DNA of 64,000 nucleotides, taken from the NCBI RefSeq assembly GCF_009647655.1, contig NZ_WJFD01000002.1, positions 620,001 to 684,000 on the forward strand, written 5' to 3'. Source of the DNA: Chitinophaga sp. SYP-B3965. GTDB taxonomy: Bacteria > Bacteroidota > Bacteroidia > Chitinophagales > Chitinophagaceae. Both the position numbers and the translations under genes were made by a program. This document shows positions 42,603 to 50,817 of this stretch, in pieces. Every line of letters starts with the position of its first letter. Positions within the stretch are counted from its first letter, which is position 1. The notes under the pieces were generated by a model. That model was not told the origin of the DNA and searched no databases. It saw only the letters and a list, made by a program, of their open reading frames with translations.

Positions 42603-42788
42603 ATGAAACAAGCATGGAAAATGAGTGGTGTTGTTGGAGCCATATTAATTGTGGCTGCCAGTTGCGTGGCACCTCGTATGCCGCCGCATCCTCCAAGACC
42701 ACCAAAGCCTCCGAGGCCTCCGCATGGGCCTGCGGCAATGCAGCAGCAGGATATTACTGATCTGAGTATAGCTTATCCTCAAAAATAG
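42603..42788 (+). CDS. Proline-rich small lipoprotein
   Basis: 61 aa from the ATG at 42603 (ATG and weaker starts upstream do not improve the signal). Lipoprotein signal: basic start KQAWKM, hydrophobic GVVGAILIVAAS and Cys in AASC. The mature part is PPHPPRPPKPPRPPHGP followed by a short tail. The Pro/Arg/Lys-rich run should form a rigid polyproline II rod. I do not know a named family. Given a clear lipobox and a paired hairpin after the stop it is likely a real gene, but short and low complexity. Confidence 0.62.
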   Translation: MKQAWKMSGVVGAILIVAASCVAPRMPPHPPRPPKPPRPPHGPAAMQQQDITDLSIAYPQK

Positions 42789-42822
42789 CATCCTGACCAT
42801 AGCATAGATAAAGTGAAAATGA

Positions 42823-42858
42823 AAAAGGGCAGTTACACCATCGCGTAACTGCCCTTTT
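42823..42858 (+). terminator. First of two related hairpins after the lipoprotein gene
   Basis: AAAAGGGCAGTTAC pairs exactly with GTAACTGCCCTTTT around an 8-nt loop. Directly beyond it, GTATGCC/GGCATAC forms another small palindrome. Confidence 0.85.
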
Positions 42859-42902
42859 GTATGCCATACGGCATACAAAAGGGGGGCATGTTTAATAAAA
42901 AG

Positions 42903-42938
42903 AAAAGGGCAATTGTACCATAGTACAACTGCCCTTTT
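42903..42938 (-). terminator. Second related hairpin, terminator of rho
   Basis: Outer stem AAAAGGGCA is identical to the first hairpin but the inner stem is different (TTGTA/TACAA with one mismatch outside). It lies 21 nt beyond the rho stop on the minus strand; A-tract on the + strand gives the U-run. Confidence 0.85.
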
Positions 42939-42958
42939 GTATTCAAGTCGTGGTATAA

Positions 42959-44674
42959 TTACCTACTCATGGAGATCAGGAACTCTTCGTTGTTCCTGGT
43001 GCCTCTCATGTGTTGCAGCATAAAGTTCATTGTTTCTTCCGTATTCATATCTGCCAGGTGATTGCGGAGGATGTAAATGCGTGACAGCATTTCTTTTTCC
43101 AGCAACAGATCATCACGGCGGGTAGAAGATGCGGTAACGTCGATGGCCGGGAAGATACGGCGGTTAGCCAATCTGCGGTCCAGCGCCAATTCCATGTTAC
43201 CAGTACCTTTAAACTCTTCAAAGATCACCTCATCCATTTTGGATCCGGTATCGATCAATGCAGTTGCCAGGATGGTAAGGGAACCACCGTTCTCAATTTT
43301 ACGGGCAGCACCAAAAAATTGTTTTGGTTTCTGCATAGCGTTTGCTTCCACACCACCACTCAACACTTTACCGGAAGCAGGTGCTACGGTATTGTGCGCA
43401 CGTGCCAGACGGGTGATAGAATCCAGCAGAATTACAACATCGTGGCCGCATTCTACCAGTCGTTTTGCTTTTTGCAAAGCGATGGCGGATACTTTAACGT
43501 GTTTTTCTGCAGGTTCATCGAAAGTAGAAGCGATCACTTCTGCTTTCACGCTCCGTTCCATATCTGTTACCTCTTCCGGGCGCTCATCGATGAGCACTAC
43601 CATCAGGTAAATATCAGGATGGTTAGTGGCAATTGCGTTGGCTACTTCTTTCAGCAACATGGTTTTACCTACCTTGGGTTGCGCTACGATAAGACCACGC
43701 TGGCCTTTACCGATGGGCGTAAACATATCCATGATACGGGTAGAATAGTTGTTGGAAGTAGTGGTCAGCGTCAGCTTTTCGAAAGGGAACAGCGGTGTGA
43801 GGTAATCGAAAGGAACGCGGTCGCGCACTTCTTCCGGAGATTTACCATTGATGCTTTCCACTTTCAGCAGTGCGAAATACTTCTCTCCTTCTTTTGGCGG
43901 GCGAACTGCTCCACGAACGGTGTCGCCGGTTTTGAGACCAAATAATTTGATCTGTGAAGGAGAAACATAAATATCATCGGGTGAGCTGAGATAGTTGTAA
44001 TCTGAAGAGCGAAGGAAACCATAACCATCGGGCATCATTTCCAGAACACCTTCACTGATGATGATACCGTCGAATTCAATATTGAATACTTCTTGTTTCT
44101 TCGGGTATTTGTGACCGCCGTCTCTTGCTGGTTGTTGTTTTGGCGCGGGCATTGTTGTTTCCTGCACCGTTACAAAATCATCATCATTATCTTCTTCCGG
44201 CAGCACGATGTCGTCCTCTTCTACTTCATCGGATAATGCTGGCAATACGATATCGTCATCATCATCAAATGTGAGTGAAGGTATATCCAAATCAAGGTCG
44301 AGCTTACGCTTTGGTGGAGTTGTGGGCTGTTCTTCTTGTTTGGAAACTTTCTTGGGGGCGGCTGCTGCTGGTGCTGGTTCTGCGGTTTTGCGTCCTCTTT
44401 TTGCTGCGGGTTTTTCTTCTGAGGCTGCTGGTTCTGCGGGAGCTGGGGTTGGTGCGGATTCTTCCTTTTTCGATGACACCACTTTTCGCTTTCGTGATTT
44501 CTTTTCGTCTCCGTTTTCCTTATCCTCTGATGCTATCACCGCTTGCTTATCAAGAATTTTATAAATTAATGACTGCTTGTCCAGTTTCTTCGAGTTCGGA
44601 ATGTCCAGTTTTTCTGCAATATCAAGCAGCTCAGGAACGAGCATGTCGTTCAGTTGTAAGATGTCGTACATCAT
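42959..44674 (-). CDS. rho: Transcription termination factor Rho with acidic insert
   Basis: 571 aa, longer than the ~420 aa E. coli type. Order: Rho_N helical domain ([20 protein letters not shown], residues ~10-45); a ~150-residue low-complexity insert rich in Ala/Pro/Lys and then Asp/Glu ([20 protein letters not shown], about residues 60-190); the RNA-binding cold-shock-like domain ([20 protein letters not shown]); the RecA-type ATPase with P-loop [10 protein letters not shown] and Q-loop/R-loop segments ([17 protein letters not shown]). Hexameric helicase that ends transcription. Two adjacent ATGs at 44674 and 44671 are both usable. Long inserts are typical for Bacteroidota Rho. Confidence 0.95.
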   Translation of the reverse strand: MMYDILQLNDMLVPELLDIAEKLDIPNSKKLDKQSLIYKILDKQAVIASEDKENGDEKKSRKRKVVSSKKEESAPTPAPAEPAASEEKPAAKRGRKTAEPAPAAAAPKKVSKQEEQPTTPPKRKLDLDLDIPSLTFDDDDDIVLPALSDEVEEDDIVLPEEDNDDDFVTVQETTMPAPKQQPARDGGHKYPKKQEVFNIEFDGIIISEGVLEMMPDGYGFLRSSDYNYLSSPDDIYVSPSQIKLFGLKTGDTVRGAVRPPKEGEKYFALLKVESINGKSPEEVRDRVPFDYLTPLFPFEKLTLTTTSNNYSTRIMDMFTPIGKGQRGLIVAQPKVGKTMLLKEVANAIATNHPDIYLMVVLIDERPEEVTDMERSVKAEVIASTFDEPAEKHVKVSAIALQKAKRLVECGHDVVILLDSITRLARAHNTVAPASGKVLSGGVEANAMQKPKQFFGAARKIENGGSLTILATALIDTGSKMDEVIFEEFKGTGNMELALDRRLANRRIFPAIDVTASSTRRDDLLLEKEMLSRIYILRNHLADMNTEETMNFMLQHMRGTRNNEEFLISMSR

Positions 44675-45038
44675 CTGCGTTTGTCAAATTTTAGAAGTGT
44701 CGAAAGGCGGGTACCACTGCATACCAACATACACCAATTAACAAATAATTGTTTTGAGTCAATAATAAAGTCTTGATCATTAAATTGATAGGGATCACTT
44801 GAGTTAAGGACTGCTGATGAAGATGGCAAAAACAGAACTTAATCAGACAGATTGTAAGTACAAGATTAAAACAAGTTTTACTATTATCCAAATAAATATT
44901 GATGACCGTGTGTTAATGTATATCAATTTTCAAAATACTTGTATCGCTGTACCAATAACTGTTTACTCCGATTATACTGCAAAACTCCGGCCACGTATCG
45001 GGGGCATTTTTACCCCAAAACGCCCGGATTTGCCCCTC

Positions 45039-45066
45039 TTGCGATCAGAATAAAACACTATTTTTG
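45039..45066 (+). promoter_or_regulatory. Promoter of asnS
   Basis: TTG at 45039-45041, 17-nt spacer, TATTTTTG at 45059-45066, matching TAnnTTTG. The ATG follows 27 nt later. The divergent rho promoter should lie in the same 419-bp region (44675-45093), which otherwise shows no gene; no box as good is seen for rho. Confidence 0.6.
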
Positions 45067-45093
45067 CAACTCATTTTAAAATTTATTATTTAT

Positions 45094-46530
45094 ATGAGCC
45101 AACGCGAAAAGATCAAGCAGATCCTGCTTAGCGACAAAACAAACTATGAAGTAACGGTTAAAGGATGGGTACGTACCTTCCGTAATAACCAATTTATAGC
45201 GTTGAATGATGGCTCTACTAATAATAATCTCCAAATCGTTATCAGCCTGGATACGGATCCTGCTTTACAGAGAAGACTCACTACCGGTGCGGCTATCAGC
45301 GTGACGGGTGAAATCGTGGAATCGCTGGGTAAAGGTCAGAAAGTGGAACTGAAAGCCCGTGAACTGGAGATCCTGGGGGATTGTGATGGTGAAAAGTATC
45401 CTTTACAATTGAAGAACAAACCTAGTTTGGAGTACTTACGGGAGATTGCACACCTTCGTTTCCGGACGAATACTTTTGGGGCTATTTTCCGTTTGCGCCA
45501 TTCCCTGGCTTTTGCGGTGCATAAATTCTTTAATGAAAAAGGGTTTGTTTATCTGCATACGCCTATCATCACTGCGTCTGATGCTGAAGGGGCTGGTGAG
45601 ATGTTCCGGGTGACTACTCTGGATATGAAAAAGCCTCCTCTTACTGTCGATGGTGACATTGATTATAAAGAAGACTTCTTTGGTAAATCTACTAACCTCA
45701 CGGTATCGGGACAATTAGAAGGTGAACTGGGGGCTATGGCTTTTGGTGATATTTATACTTTCGGACCTACTTTCCGTGCGGAGAATTCTAATACTGCGCG
45801 GCATCTTGCGGAGTTCTGGATGATTGAGCCGGAGATGGCTTTCTATGATCTTAAAGATAACATGGACCTCGCGGAAGAGTTCATCAAATACGTGATCCGT
45901 TATGCTTTGGATAATAACAGGGAGGACCTTGATTTCCTGGCTACGCGTTTGATTGAAGAAGAGAAATCTAAACCACAGGCGGAGCGTAGTGAAATGGGGC
46001 TTGTTGAGAAGCTGGAATTTGTGCTGAATAATGAGTTCATGCGGATCACTTATACGGAGGCTATTGATATTCTGAAGAACAGCAAACCCAATAAGAACAA
46101 GAAGTTTAACTACCTCGTGGAAGAATGGGGAACTGATCTGCAGAGTGAACATGAACGTTTCCTTGTTGAGAAACATTTTAAGAAACCTGTTATCCTTACT
46201 GATTATCCTGCGGCTATTAAATCTTTCTACATGAAGCAGAATGAGGATGGGAAGACTGTGCGGGCGATGGATATTCTGTTCCCTGGGATTGGTGAGATAG
46301 TGGGTGGTTCTCAGCGGGAAGAGAATTATGAGAAGTTGGTGAAACGGATGGAGGAGTTGCATATTCCTGTAGAAGAATTGAGTTGGTATTTGGATACGCG
46401 TCGTTTTGGTACTGCACCGCATGCTGGGTTTGGGCTTGGGTTTGAGCGGTTGGTGTTGTTTGTGAGCGGGATGACGAATATCAGGGATGTGATTCCTTTT
46501 CCACGTACGCCGAAGAATGCGGAGTTTTAG
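45094..46530 (+). CDS. asnS: Asparaginyl-tRNA synthetase
   Basis: 478 aa from the ATG at 45094; a frame open ten codons upstream gives a hydrophobic stretch not found in the family. OB-fold anticodon domain first ([20 protein letters not shown]), then the class IIb core with motif 2 near [20 protein letters not shown], an Asn-type [15 protein letters not shown] and motif 3 [20 protein letters not shown]. Insert with [20 protein letters not shown]. Charges tRNA-Asn with asparagine. Length is normal. A terminator follows 20 nt downstream. Confidence 0.96.
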   Translation: MSQREKIKQILLSDKTNYEVTVKGWVRTFRNNQFIALNDGSTNNNLQIVISLDTDPALQRRLTTGAAISVTGEIVESLGKGQKVELKARELEILGDCDGEKYPLQLKNKPSLEYLREIAHLRFRTNTFGAIFRLRHSLAFAVHKFFNEKGFVYLHTPIITASDAEGAGEMFRVTTLDMKKPPLTVDGDIDYKEDFFGKSTNLTVSGQLEGELGAMAFGDIYTFGPTFRAENSNTARHLAEFWMIEPEMAFYDLKDNMDLAEEFIKYVIRYALDNNREDLDFLATRLIEEEKSKPQAERSEMGLVEKLEFVLNNEFMRITYTEAIDILKNSKPNKNKKFNYLVEEWGTDLQSEHERFLVEKHFKKPVILTDYPAAIKSFYMKQNEDGKTVRAMDILFPGIGEIVGGSQREENYEKLVKRMEELHIPVEELSWYLDTRRFGTAPHAGFGLGFERLVLFVSGMTNIRDVIPFPRTPKNAEF

Positions 46531-46550
46531 TTTATTGATTTTATATTTTG

Positions 46551-46579
46551 AAGAGGCTGTCTTTTTAAGGCGGCCTCTT
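46551..46579 (+). terminator. Terminator after asnS
   Basis: AAGAGGC pairs with GCCTCTT with further pairing inside the loop, followed by eight T. Same outer stem as 32033-32069. Confidence 0.88.
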
Positions 46580-46602
46580 TTTTTTGTGGGATGGGGCTGA
46601 GG

Positions 46603-46665
46603 GTTTGCCGCGCAGCAAAGGGCGGAGGTTTCTTCTTTTTGGAAGGATGTATTTTTAGATGGACG
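46603..46665. repeat. Dispersed intergenic repeat, copy 2
   Basis: Shares the exact 23-bp core with 23552-23574 and a similar T-rich, GGAAGG-containing flank. Both copies lie downstream of an aminoacyl-tRNA synthetase terminator region (asnS here; lysS, on the other strand, there). The rest of the 46531-47079 spacer shows no gene. Confidence 0.65.
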
Positions 46666-47079
46666 TTTTTTCTCTGGCGGGGATCGGGTTGTTTAGTTTT
46701 GAAAAGAACCCCCAAATAGTTCAATAAAGAACCAACCGTGCAAGGGAGTGACAACGGGGGGAAGAATCTAGCTACATAATTTCTGCATTGGGGAAATAGT
46801 TACGTTTTCTTTGGTTATTGTTTTGTTGTCTTTAGTAATATGGTAGTGGGTTTCATTTGTTCATAGTATGGGTTCTTTTGCCTTTATTCAACTTTTCCTT
46901 GCCACTCGTTTGTTACGAAAATAAAAACCGAGAATTCTTCCTGTTACGCTTCGTCGGTGGGTGAAAGAGGGGAATTTCGAGCGGCAAAGCAGGAAGAAGC
47001 GGCAAAATGTTGGATGAAGTGATTCAATGAAAGGATGATTCTAGTGATTACTGGAAAATTTGTACCTTGAATAAAAAAA

Positions 47080-47292
47080 ATGCTTAATAATCTTGATGCA
47101 GAACAGCTTAAGAAAGTGACTTCCAACCCTTTTTATTGTTTGCCACAAATTGATGAAATATTTGTACAGGAGCATGAACCATTGATTACAGAAGATGAGT
47201 GGATAGCTGCAAATGTAAATTTGATTAATGAAGTAGGTGCAAAACAATGGCTCATACTTTTACTTGAAAACTTAAAAGGCAATTATGTTTGA
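47080..47292 (+). CDS. Small hypothetical protein
   Basis: 70 aa. MLNNLDAEQLKKVTSNPFYC then LPQIDEIFVQEHEPLITEDE and WIAANVNLINEVGAKQWLIL. Protein-like composition, acidic, probably helical, no signal or membrane helix. The ending AKQWLILLLENLKGNYV suggests an amphipathic helix. I do not recognise a family; it may be one of the small accessory proteins that turn up next to toxin-antitoxin-like loci. TACCTTGA is found 15 nt before the ATG as a weak -7 box. It sits 187 bp before the convergent nucleotidyltransferase gene. Confidence 0.55.
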   Translation: MLNNLDAEQLKKVTSNPFYCLPQIDEIFVQEHEPLITEDEWIAANVNLINEVGAKQWLILLLENLKGNYV

Positions 47293-47479
47293 CTGAACTT
47301 ATATTTAAGCTTTAGCGCTTCCTTTAAGATTTCCGTTTCTTACCGCTGTAAACATCGATTTTTCGGTTGAAATTATTTTCTGGATGTATCAGCAGAAAGA
47401 GGTGAAAATCGAAAATTCGCATTATGCAAAGGTGAATTTTAAAGGAAAGGTAGATAGGGGAGTGTTTTCGCTGACTTCT

Positions 47480-48166
47480 TTAAGCAGTTGCAGTAATCCC
47501 TTTTAGACCACGAACTATATACTCTACACGATTACGTTCATGGTATTCAAGGTTGGCCATGATCCATTCTTCTAGATAGGGGTTTTGTAGTAAACCGGCA
47601 AAGCTTTTAGTAAAATAATGCCGCAATTCTTCTTCCGCCTGCTGAATCTCATCCCAGATTGTTGTCCGGTTGTTAAGTACGTGGATAATATCCTCAAAAT
47701 CGCTACTGGTACGTCCATCATTTTTCCCTCTTCCTTTAAAAGCCTCTAGCTTTGTAGCGATAAAGTAGTCTGGGCGTAAGATCCGAAAGCTATAGTCGCC
47801 ATCTATTAAAATGTCGATTGAAGTGGCAAACGCTGCTTTGTACCATCTATTCGAGAAGCCTAGGATGGTTTGGTCGGTTGGCATGACATCGACAGTGATG
47901 CCTCTTACCTGGTAGCGGCAGATCACCCGAGAAGTTTGATCATTAGTAAACCCCTTGCTGCGGAGTTTTTCTTCTATTTGCGCATACTCGCTATATCCGA
48001 CCACCTCGACCATGATGTCGATGTCGTCAGTAGGTCTTGTTTCTACGGCTGGTCGGTCTGCATACAGCGATACAGTAGCGCCGCCGACGAATACTACTTC
48101 TTTTGCGATTTCTTCTAAAGCATTATAGACCGCTTTAATCCTTGTGATGTTTTGTTGATGGCCCAT
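47480..48166 (-). CDS. AbiEii-like nucleotidyltransferase, possible toxin
   Basis: 228 aa. Nucleotidyltransferase signature: VFVGGATVSLYAD (GG-x9-ish helix), then RPTDDIDIMVEVVGY with the two metal-binding Asp. A later acidic position is in RGITVDVMP (about residue 93). C-terminal helices include LRPDYFIATKLEAFKGRGKN, matching the AbiEii/AbiGii-type (DUF1814-like) nucleotidyltransferase family, and DFEDIIHVLNN. In characterised type IV systems such proteins modify tRNA 3' ends. It begins at the base where the upstream wHTH gene ends, so the pair is a candidate toxin-antitoxin or defence unit. Confidence 0.82.
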   Translation of the reverse strand: MGHQQNITRIKAVYNALEEIAKEVVFVGGATVSLYADRPAVETRPTDDIDIMVEVVGYSEYAQIEEKLRSKGFTNDQTSRVICRYQVRGITVDVMPTDQTILGFSNRWYKAAFATSIDILIDGDYSFRILRPDYFIATKLEAFKGRGKNDGRTSSDFEDIIHVLNNRTTIWDEIQQAEEELRHYFTKSFAGLLQNPYLEEWIMANLEYHERNRVEYIVRGLKGITATA

Positions 48167-48681
48167 TAAAGTAAAATGTGTTTTTTTAGTTCTTCAATGG
48201 CTAAGCCAACTTCACGGTTACGTCCAACCCTGAGTATATCAATACTAGCTAACAGTTTGTAAAGTATTGGGTCTTGGGCGACGGCTTTTGTGACTCCCGA
48301 ATGCAAGGGTTGAATAGCAAATCCTCTGATCGGGCCCGCATTATCTGGCCAGACATAATCAATTTCGGATAATATTTGTGACTTGTAAAAAGGATGAGAA
48401 TGTGCGGTTGGAACTCCTATTACCATACTGCCAGGTATTTGCGGAAAGACATACCGAAGGCCATACTGAATAAACAACAAGAAAGCTTGCCGGGATACCT
48501 TTTTTTTGCTTGCATCAAGTAATCCTGCAGCATGGCTTCTACTCAGTGATACAGATACCTCTGATGCAGATATTGAGAGTGAAAAGGCCAAATCCTTGAT
48601 ATGCCAAGGTTGGTCATTTAGACTAATAACCTTCAGTAAGATAATGACATCTTGCGGGCGCATGCCATGATGTTCTTTCAT
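48166..48681 (-). CDS. Winged-HTH protein, AbiEi-like antitoxin candidate
   Basis: 171 aa. N-terminal winged HTH: ILLKVISLNDQPWHIKDLAF with SLSISASEVSVSLSRSHAAG as recognition helix, then LLDASKKKVSRQAFLLFIQY. The second half (GVPTAHSHPFYKSQ, VWPDNAGPIRGFAIQPLH) does not match a domain I know. Its stop overlaps the nucleotidyltransferase start by one nt. It is upstream in the pair, as the antitoxin is in AbiE systems. Three direct heptamers lie about 30 nt upstream of its start as a likely operator. Confidence 0.7.
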   Translation of the reverse strand: MKEHHGMRPQDVIILLKVISLNDQPWHIKDLAFSLSISASEVSVSLSRSHAAGLLDASKKKVSRQAFLLFIQYGLRYVFPQIPGSMVIGVPTAHSHPFYKSQILSEIDYVWPDNAGPIRGFAIQPLHSGVTKAVAQDPILYKLLASIDILRVGRNREVGLAIEELKKHILL

Positions 48682-48710
48682 GCTGTAAAGATAAAGAAAT
48701 CAGCCCATAA

Positions 48711-48739
48711 AATTCGATTCGCGATTCGCGATTCGAGAA
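48711..48739. promoter_or_regulatory. Heptamer direct repeats upstream of the AbiE-like pair
   Basis: ATTCG followed by ATTCGCG, ATTCGCG and ATTCGAG, all in a row with 7-bp period. The TTCGCGA words are also partly self-complementary. Located 30 nt ahead of the wHTH start codon. A 7-bp period would place bound subunits at different helical faces, so a palindromic reading may be the relevant one. Confidence 0.55.
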
Positions 48740-48824
48740 TATTTATATATACAATTGGTTTAATTAATTAAATATGAGTTGGAAAAATATAATTTAAAAA
48801 CACTATTAATGTGGTAAAATGTTC

Positions 48825-48855
48825 CTCTGTTTAGAAGGCATGCCTCTAAACAGAG
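48825..48855. repeat. Perfect hairpin with palindromic centre
   Basis: CTCTGTTTAGA at 48825-48835 and its complement TCTAAACAGAG at 48845-48855 flank the 8-bp palindrome GGCATGCC (plus one A). No T-run. May be a terminator remnant, a recombination site or an element end. Confidence 0.6.
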
Positions 48856-49324
48856 AAGCGGTTAAATAATCTAATTAATTGAAAAGTAAGCTTTTTAATT
48901 AATTCAGGTGAGGTTGTAGACTATGTGAAGTTCCGAAAGTTTAACATATACAATACGACGATAATCGACCAACTACTGATAGAACTCAAGGAAAAAGACT
49001 AGCCGGTCAGCGTACCTCAGATTCAGAACTTTCTGACCTAATCATAGATAAACTTTCATCGCAAATAAATTTTTTTTTCAATCCAAGGGTAAAGTCAAAT
49101 TCATACGTTGTCACAACGGCAAGGTCAATGAAATGCAGATAATCGATTCTTTATACTAAAATCATCTAAGTATTGATAAACGCACAGAAATAATTCCCTT
49201 TATGGAAAGCCCTTCCTCCCGCATCTCTAGTTTGAGCAAAACACAAGTGTGTGTTTTTTACCGAACCTGGGCGGCGGGTTTCGTTCCCGTTGCTGTTTTA
49301 TCCTATCACCTTTAAATTTATTTT

Positions 49325-49825
49325 ATGGCTGAAATTACTACTGGTAAACGATCTACGAGGGTGGATATGACGCCTATGGTTGATCTCGGGTTTTTGTTGA
49401 TCACCTTTTTTATGCTGACTACCACCATGTCTAAGCCTAAAGTTTTGAACCTTATTATGCCGGCAGATGGAGAAGGGATCCCTGTGGGAGAAAGTAAGGC
49501 GCTTACTTTGCTGATCCAGAACAACAATGTTATTTCCTGGTATGATGGGCAGGGAGATGATCCGGAACATCCGCCTGTGATCCATCATAGTAGCTTTTCT
49601 CCGGCTAATGGGATCGGGGATGTGATCCGCGCCAAGCAGAAAAAGGTGGCGGCTGCTTTTGGGGATGCGGATGACCTGGTGATCCTGATCAAAGCCACCA
49701 AAGAATCCAGCTACCGCAATATGGTGGATGCTTTGGATGAAATGAAGATCAACAGGGTGGCCCGTTATGCCATGGTAGATATAACCCCGCAGGAAGTTAA
49801 TATGCTGGGTGAAAAGCATCCCTGA
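49325..49825 (+). CDS. ExbD/TolR-type biopolymer transport protein
   Basis: 166 aa. Short cytoplasmic start (TTGKRSTRVDMTPMVDL) with the conserved Asp of ExbD near residue 21, one membrane helix (GFLLITFFMLTTTM), then a periplasmic domain ending in VITPQEVNMLGEKHP-like sequence. It energises TonB-type transport or cell-envelope work with ExbB by using the proton gradient. No exbB, second exbD or tonB is seen next to it, so it is an orphan in this window. Adjacent gene is unrelated by function. Confidence 0.88.
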   Translation: MAEITTGKRSTRVDMTPMVDLGFLLITFFMLTTTMSKPKVLNLIMPADGEGIPVGESKALTLLIQNNNVISWYDGQGDDPEHPPVIHHSSFSPANGIGDVIRAKQKKVAAAFGDADDLVILIKATKESSYRNMVDALDEMKINRVARYAMVDITPQEVNMLGEKHP

Positions 49826-49833
49826 TTTCCCTT

Positions 49834-49860
49834 ATCTTTATTGTTCCAAAACAATAAGAT
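49834..49860. promoter_or_regulatory. Hairpin abutting the start of the 2OG-Fe oxygenase gene
   Basis: TTATTGTT and AACAATAA pair around CCAA and extend by ATC/GAT with one bulged T; the right arm ends one base before the ATG at 49861. The left arm overlaps TATCTTTA, a possible -7 box. Could be an operator or a translation-blocking stem. Confidence 0.5.
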
Positions 49861-50817
49861 ATGGCTACTGTTAATTCCATTCCTTCTGTTGATCTGTCTG
49901 ATTTCACTTCAGGCGATCCTGTACGCAAAGCTGCATTTGTAGAGAAACTGGGAAAAGCATATGAAGAGGTAGGCTTTGTGGCGGTAAAAAACCATGGCAT
50001 TCCTGATGCACTCATCGCAGACCTGTATAAGTATGTACAGGAGTTCTTTAAACTTCCTTCTGACACGAAACACAGTTATGAGATCCCTCAACTGGCCGGC
50101 CAGCGTGGATACACGTCTTTCGGGAAGGAACATGCGAAAGGGTTTGATGCGCCTGATCTGAAAGAGTTCTTTCAGTTTGGACAATCGGTGGAAGATAATG
50201 ATCCCATTGCTAAGGAGTATCCTGATAATGTGCAGGTGAAAGAAGTGCCGGCTTTTACGCCTACTTTTTTTGAAGCTTACCGTGGGTTTGAGGGTTCGGG
50301 TAAAGCGTTGTTACAGGCCATTGCACTGTATCTTGGACTGGATGAACATTACTTTGATAACAAGATCCATAACGGGAATTCTATCCTGCGCGCTATACAT
50401 TACCCTCCTATCACACAGGAACCTAAATCTGCGATCCGTGCAGAACAACACGAAGACATTAACCTGATCACCTTGCTGGTAGGGGCTTCTGCAGATGGTT
50501 TGCAGATCCTCGATAAACAAGGGAACTGGGTACCGGTGACTTCTTTACCAGAACAGATCGTGGTGAATGTGGGAGATATGCTGCAAAGATTAACGAACAA
50601 TCGTCTTAAATCTACTACGCATCGTGTGGTGAACCCACCACGTGAAATGTGGAATACCTCACGCTTTTCTATCCCCTTCTTCCTGCATCCAAAATCCAAT
50701 ATGGACCTCAGCTGCCTGAGCAGTTGTGTGGATGCTCAGCATCCGCTGGAATATGAACCGATCACTGCCGGGGCGTATCTTGACGAGCGTTTGCGGGAGA
50801 TTGGTTTGAAGAAGTAA
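49861..50817 (+). CDS. Isopenicillin N synthase-like 2OG-Fe(II) oxygenase
   Basis: 318 aa. N-terminal DIOX_N part with AYEEVGFVAVKNHGIPDALI; the catalytic jelly-roll has the His-x-Asp in RAEQHEDINLITLLVG, the distal His in STTHRVVNPP and the Arg/Ser of RFSIPFFLHP that binds 2-oxoglutarate. Fe-dependent, cytoplasmic hydroxylase or oxidase; the small-molecule substrate is not readable. The last 56 nt overlap the convergent gene. A hairpin adjoins the start codon (see 49834-49860). Confidence 0.92.
   Translation: MATVNSIPSVDLSDFTSGDPVRKAAFVEKLGKAYEEVGFVAVKNHGIPDALIADLYKYVQEFFKLPSDTKHSYEIPQLAGQRGYTSFGKEHAKGFDAPDLKEFFQFGQSVEDNDPIAKEYPDNVQVKEVPAFTPTFFEAYRGFEGSGKALLQAIALYLGLDEHYFDNKIHNGNSILRAIHYPPITQEPKSAIRAEQHEDINLITLLVGASADGLQILDKQGNWVPVTSLPEQIVVNVGDMLQRLTNNRLKSTTHRVVNPPREMWNTSRFSIPFFLHPKSNMDLSCLSSCVDAQHPLEYEPITAGAYLDERLREIGLKK

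Larger units (their letters stand above)
48682..49324. other. 643-bp intergenic region, possible decayed sequence
   Basis: Holds the heptamer repeats, a strong hairpin (48825-48855), a short open fragment 48925-49002 reading VKFRKFNIYNTTIIDQLLIE (protein-like, no family found, no clear start) and a TG-rich hairpin AAAACACA/TGTGTGTTTT at about 49238-49257. It reads like a remnant of a lost gene or element between the AbiE-like pair and exbD. Confidence 0.45.

Noticed and set aside
44817..45053. 78-codon frame upstream of asnS
   Set aside because: Runs into the asnS promoter region; residues look random and no homologous pattern is apparent.
48711..48739. CRISPR-like repeat
   Set aside because: The repeats are 7 bp in direct succession without spacers and no cas genes are nearby.
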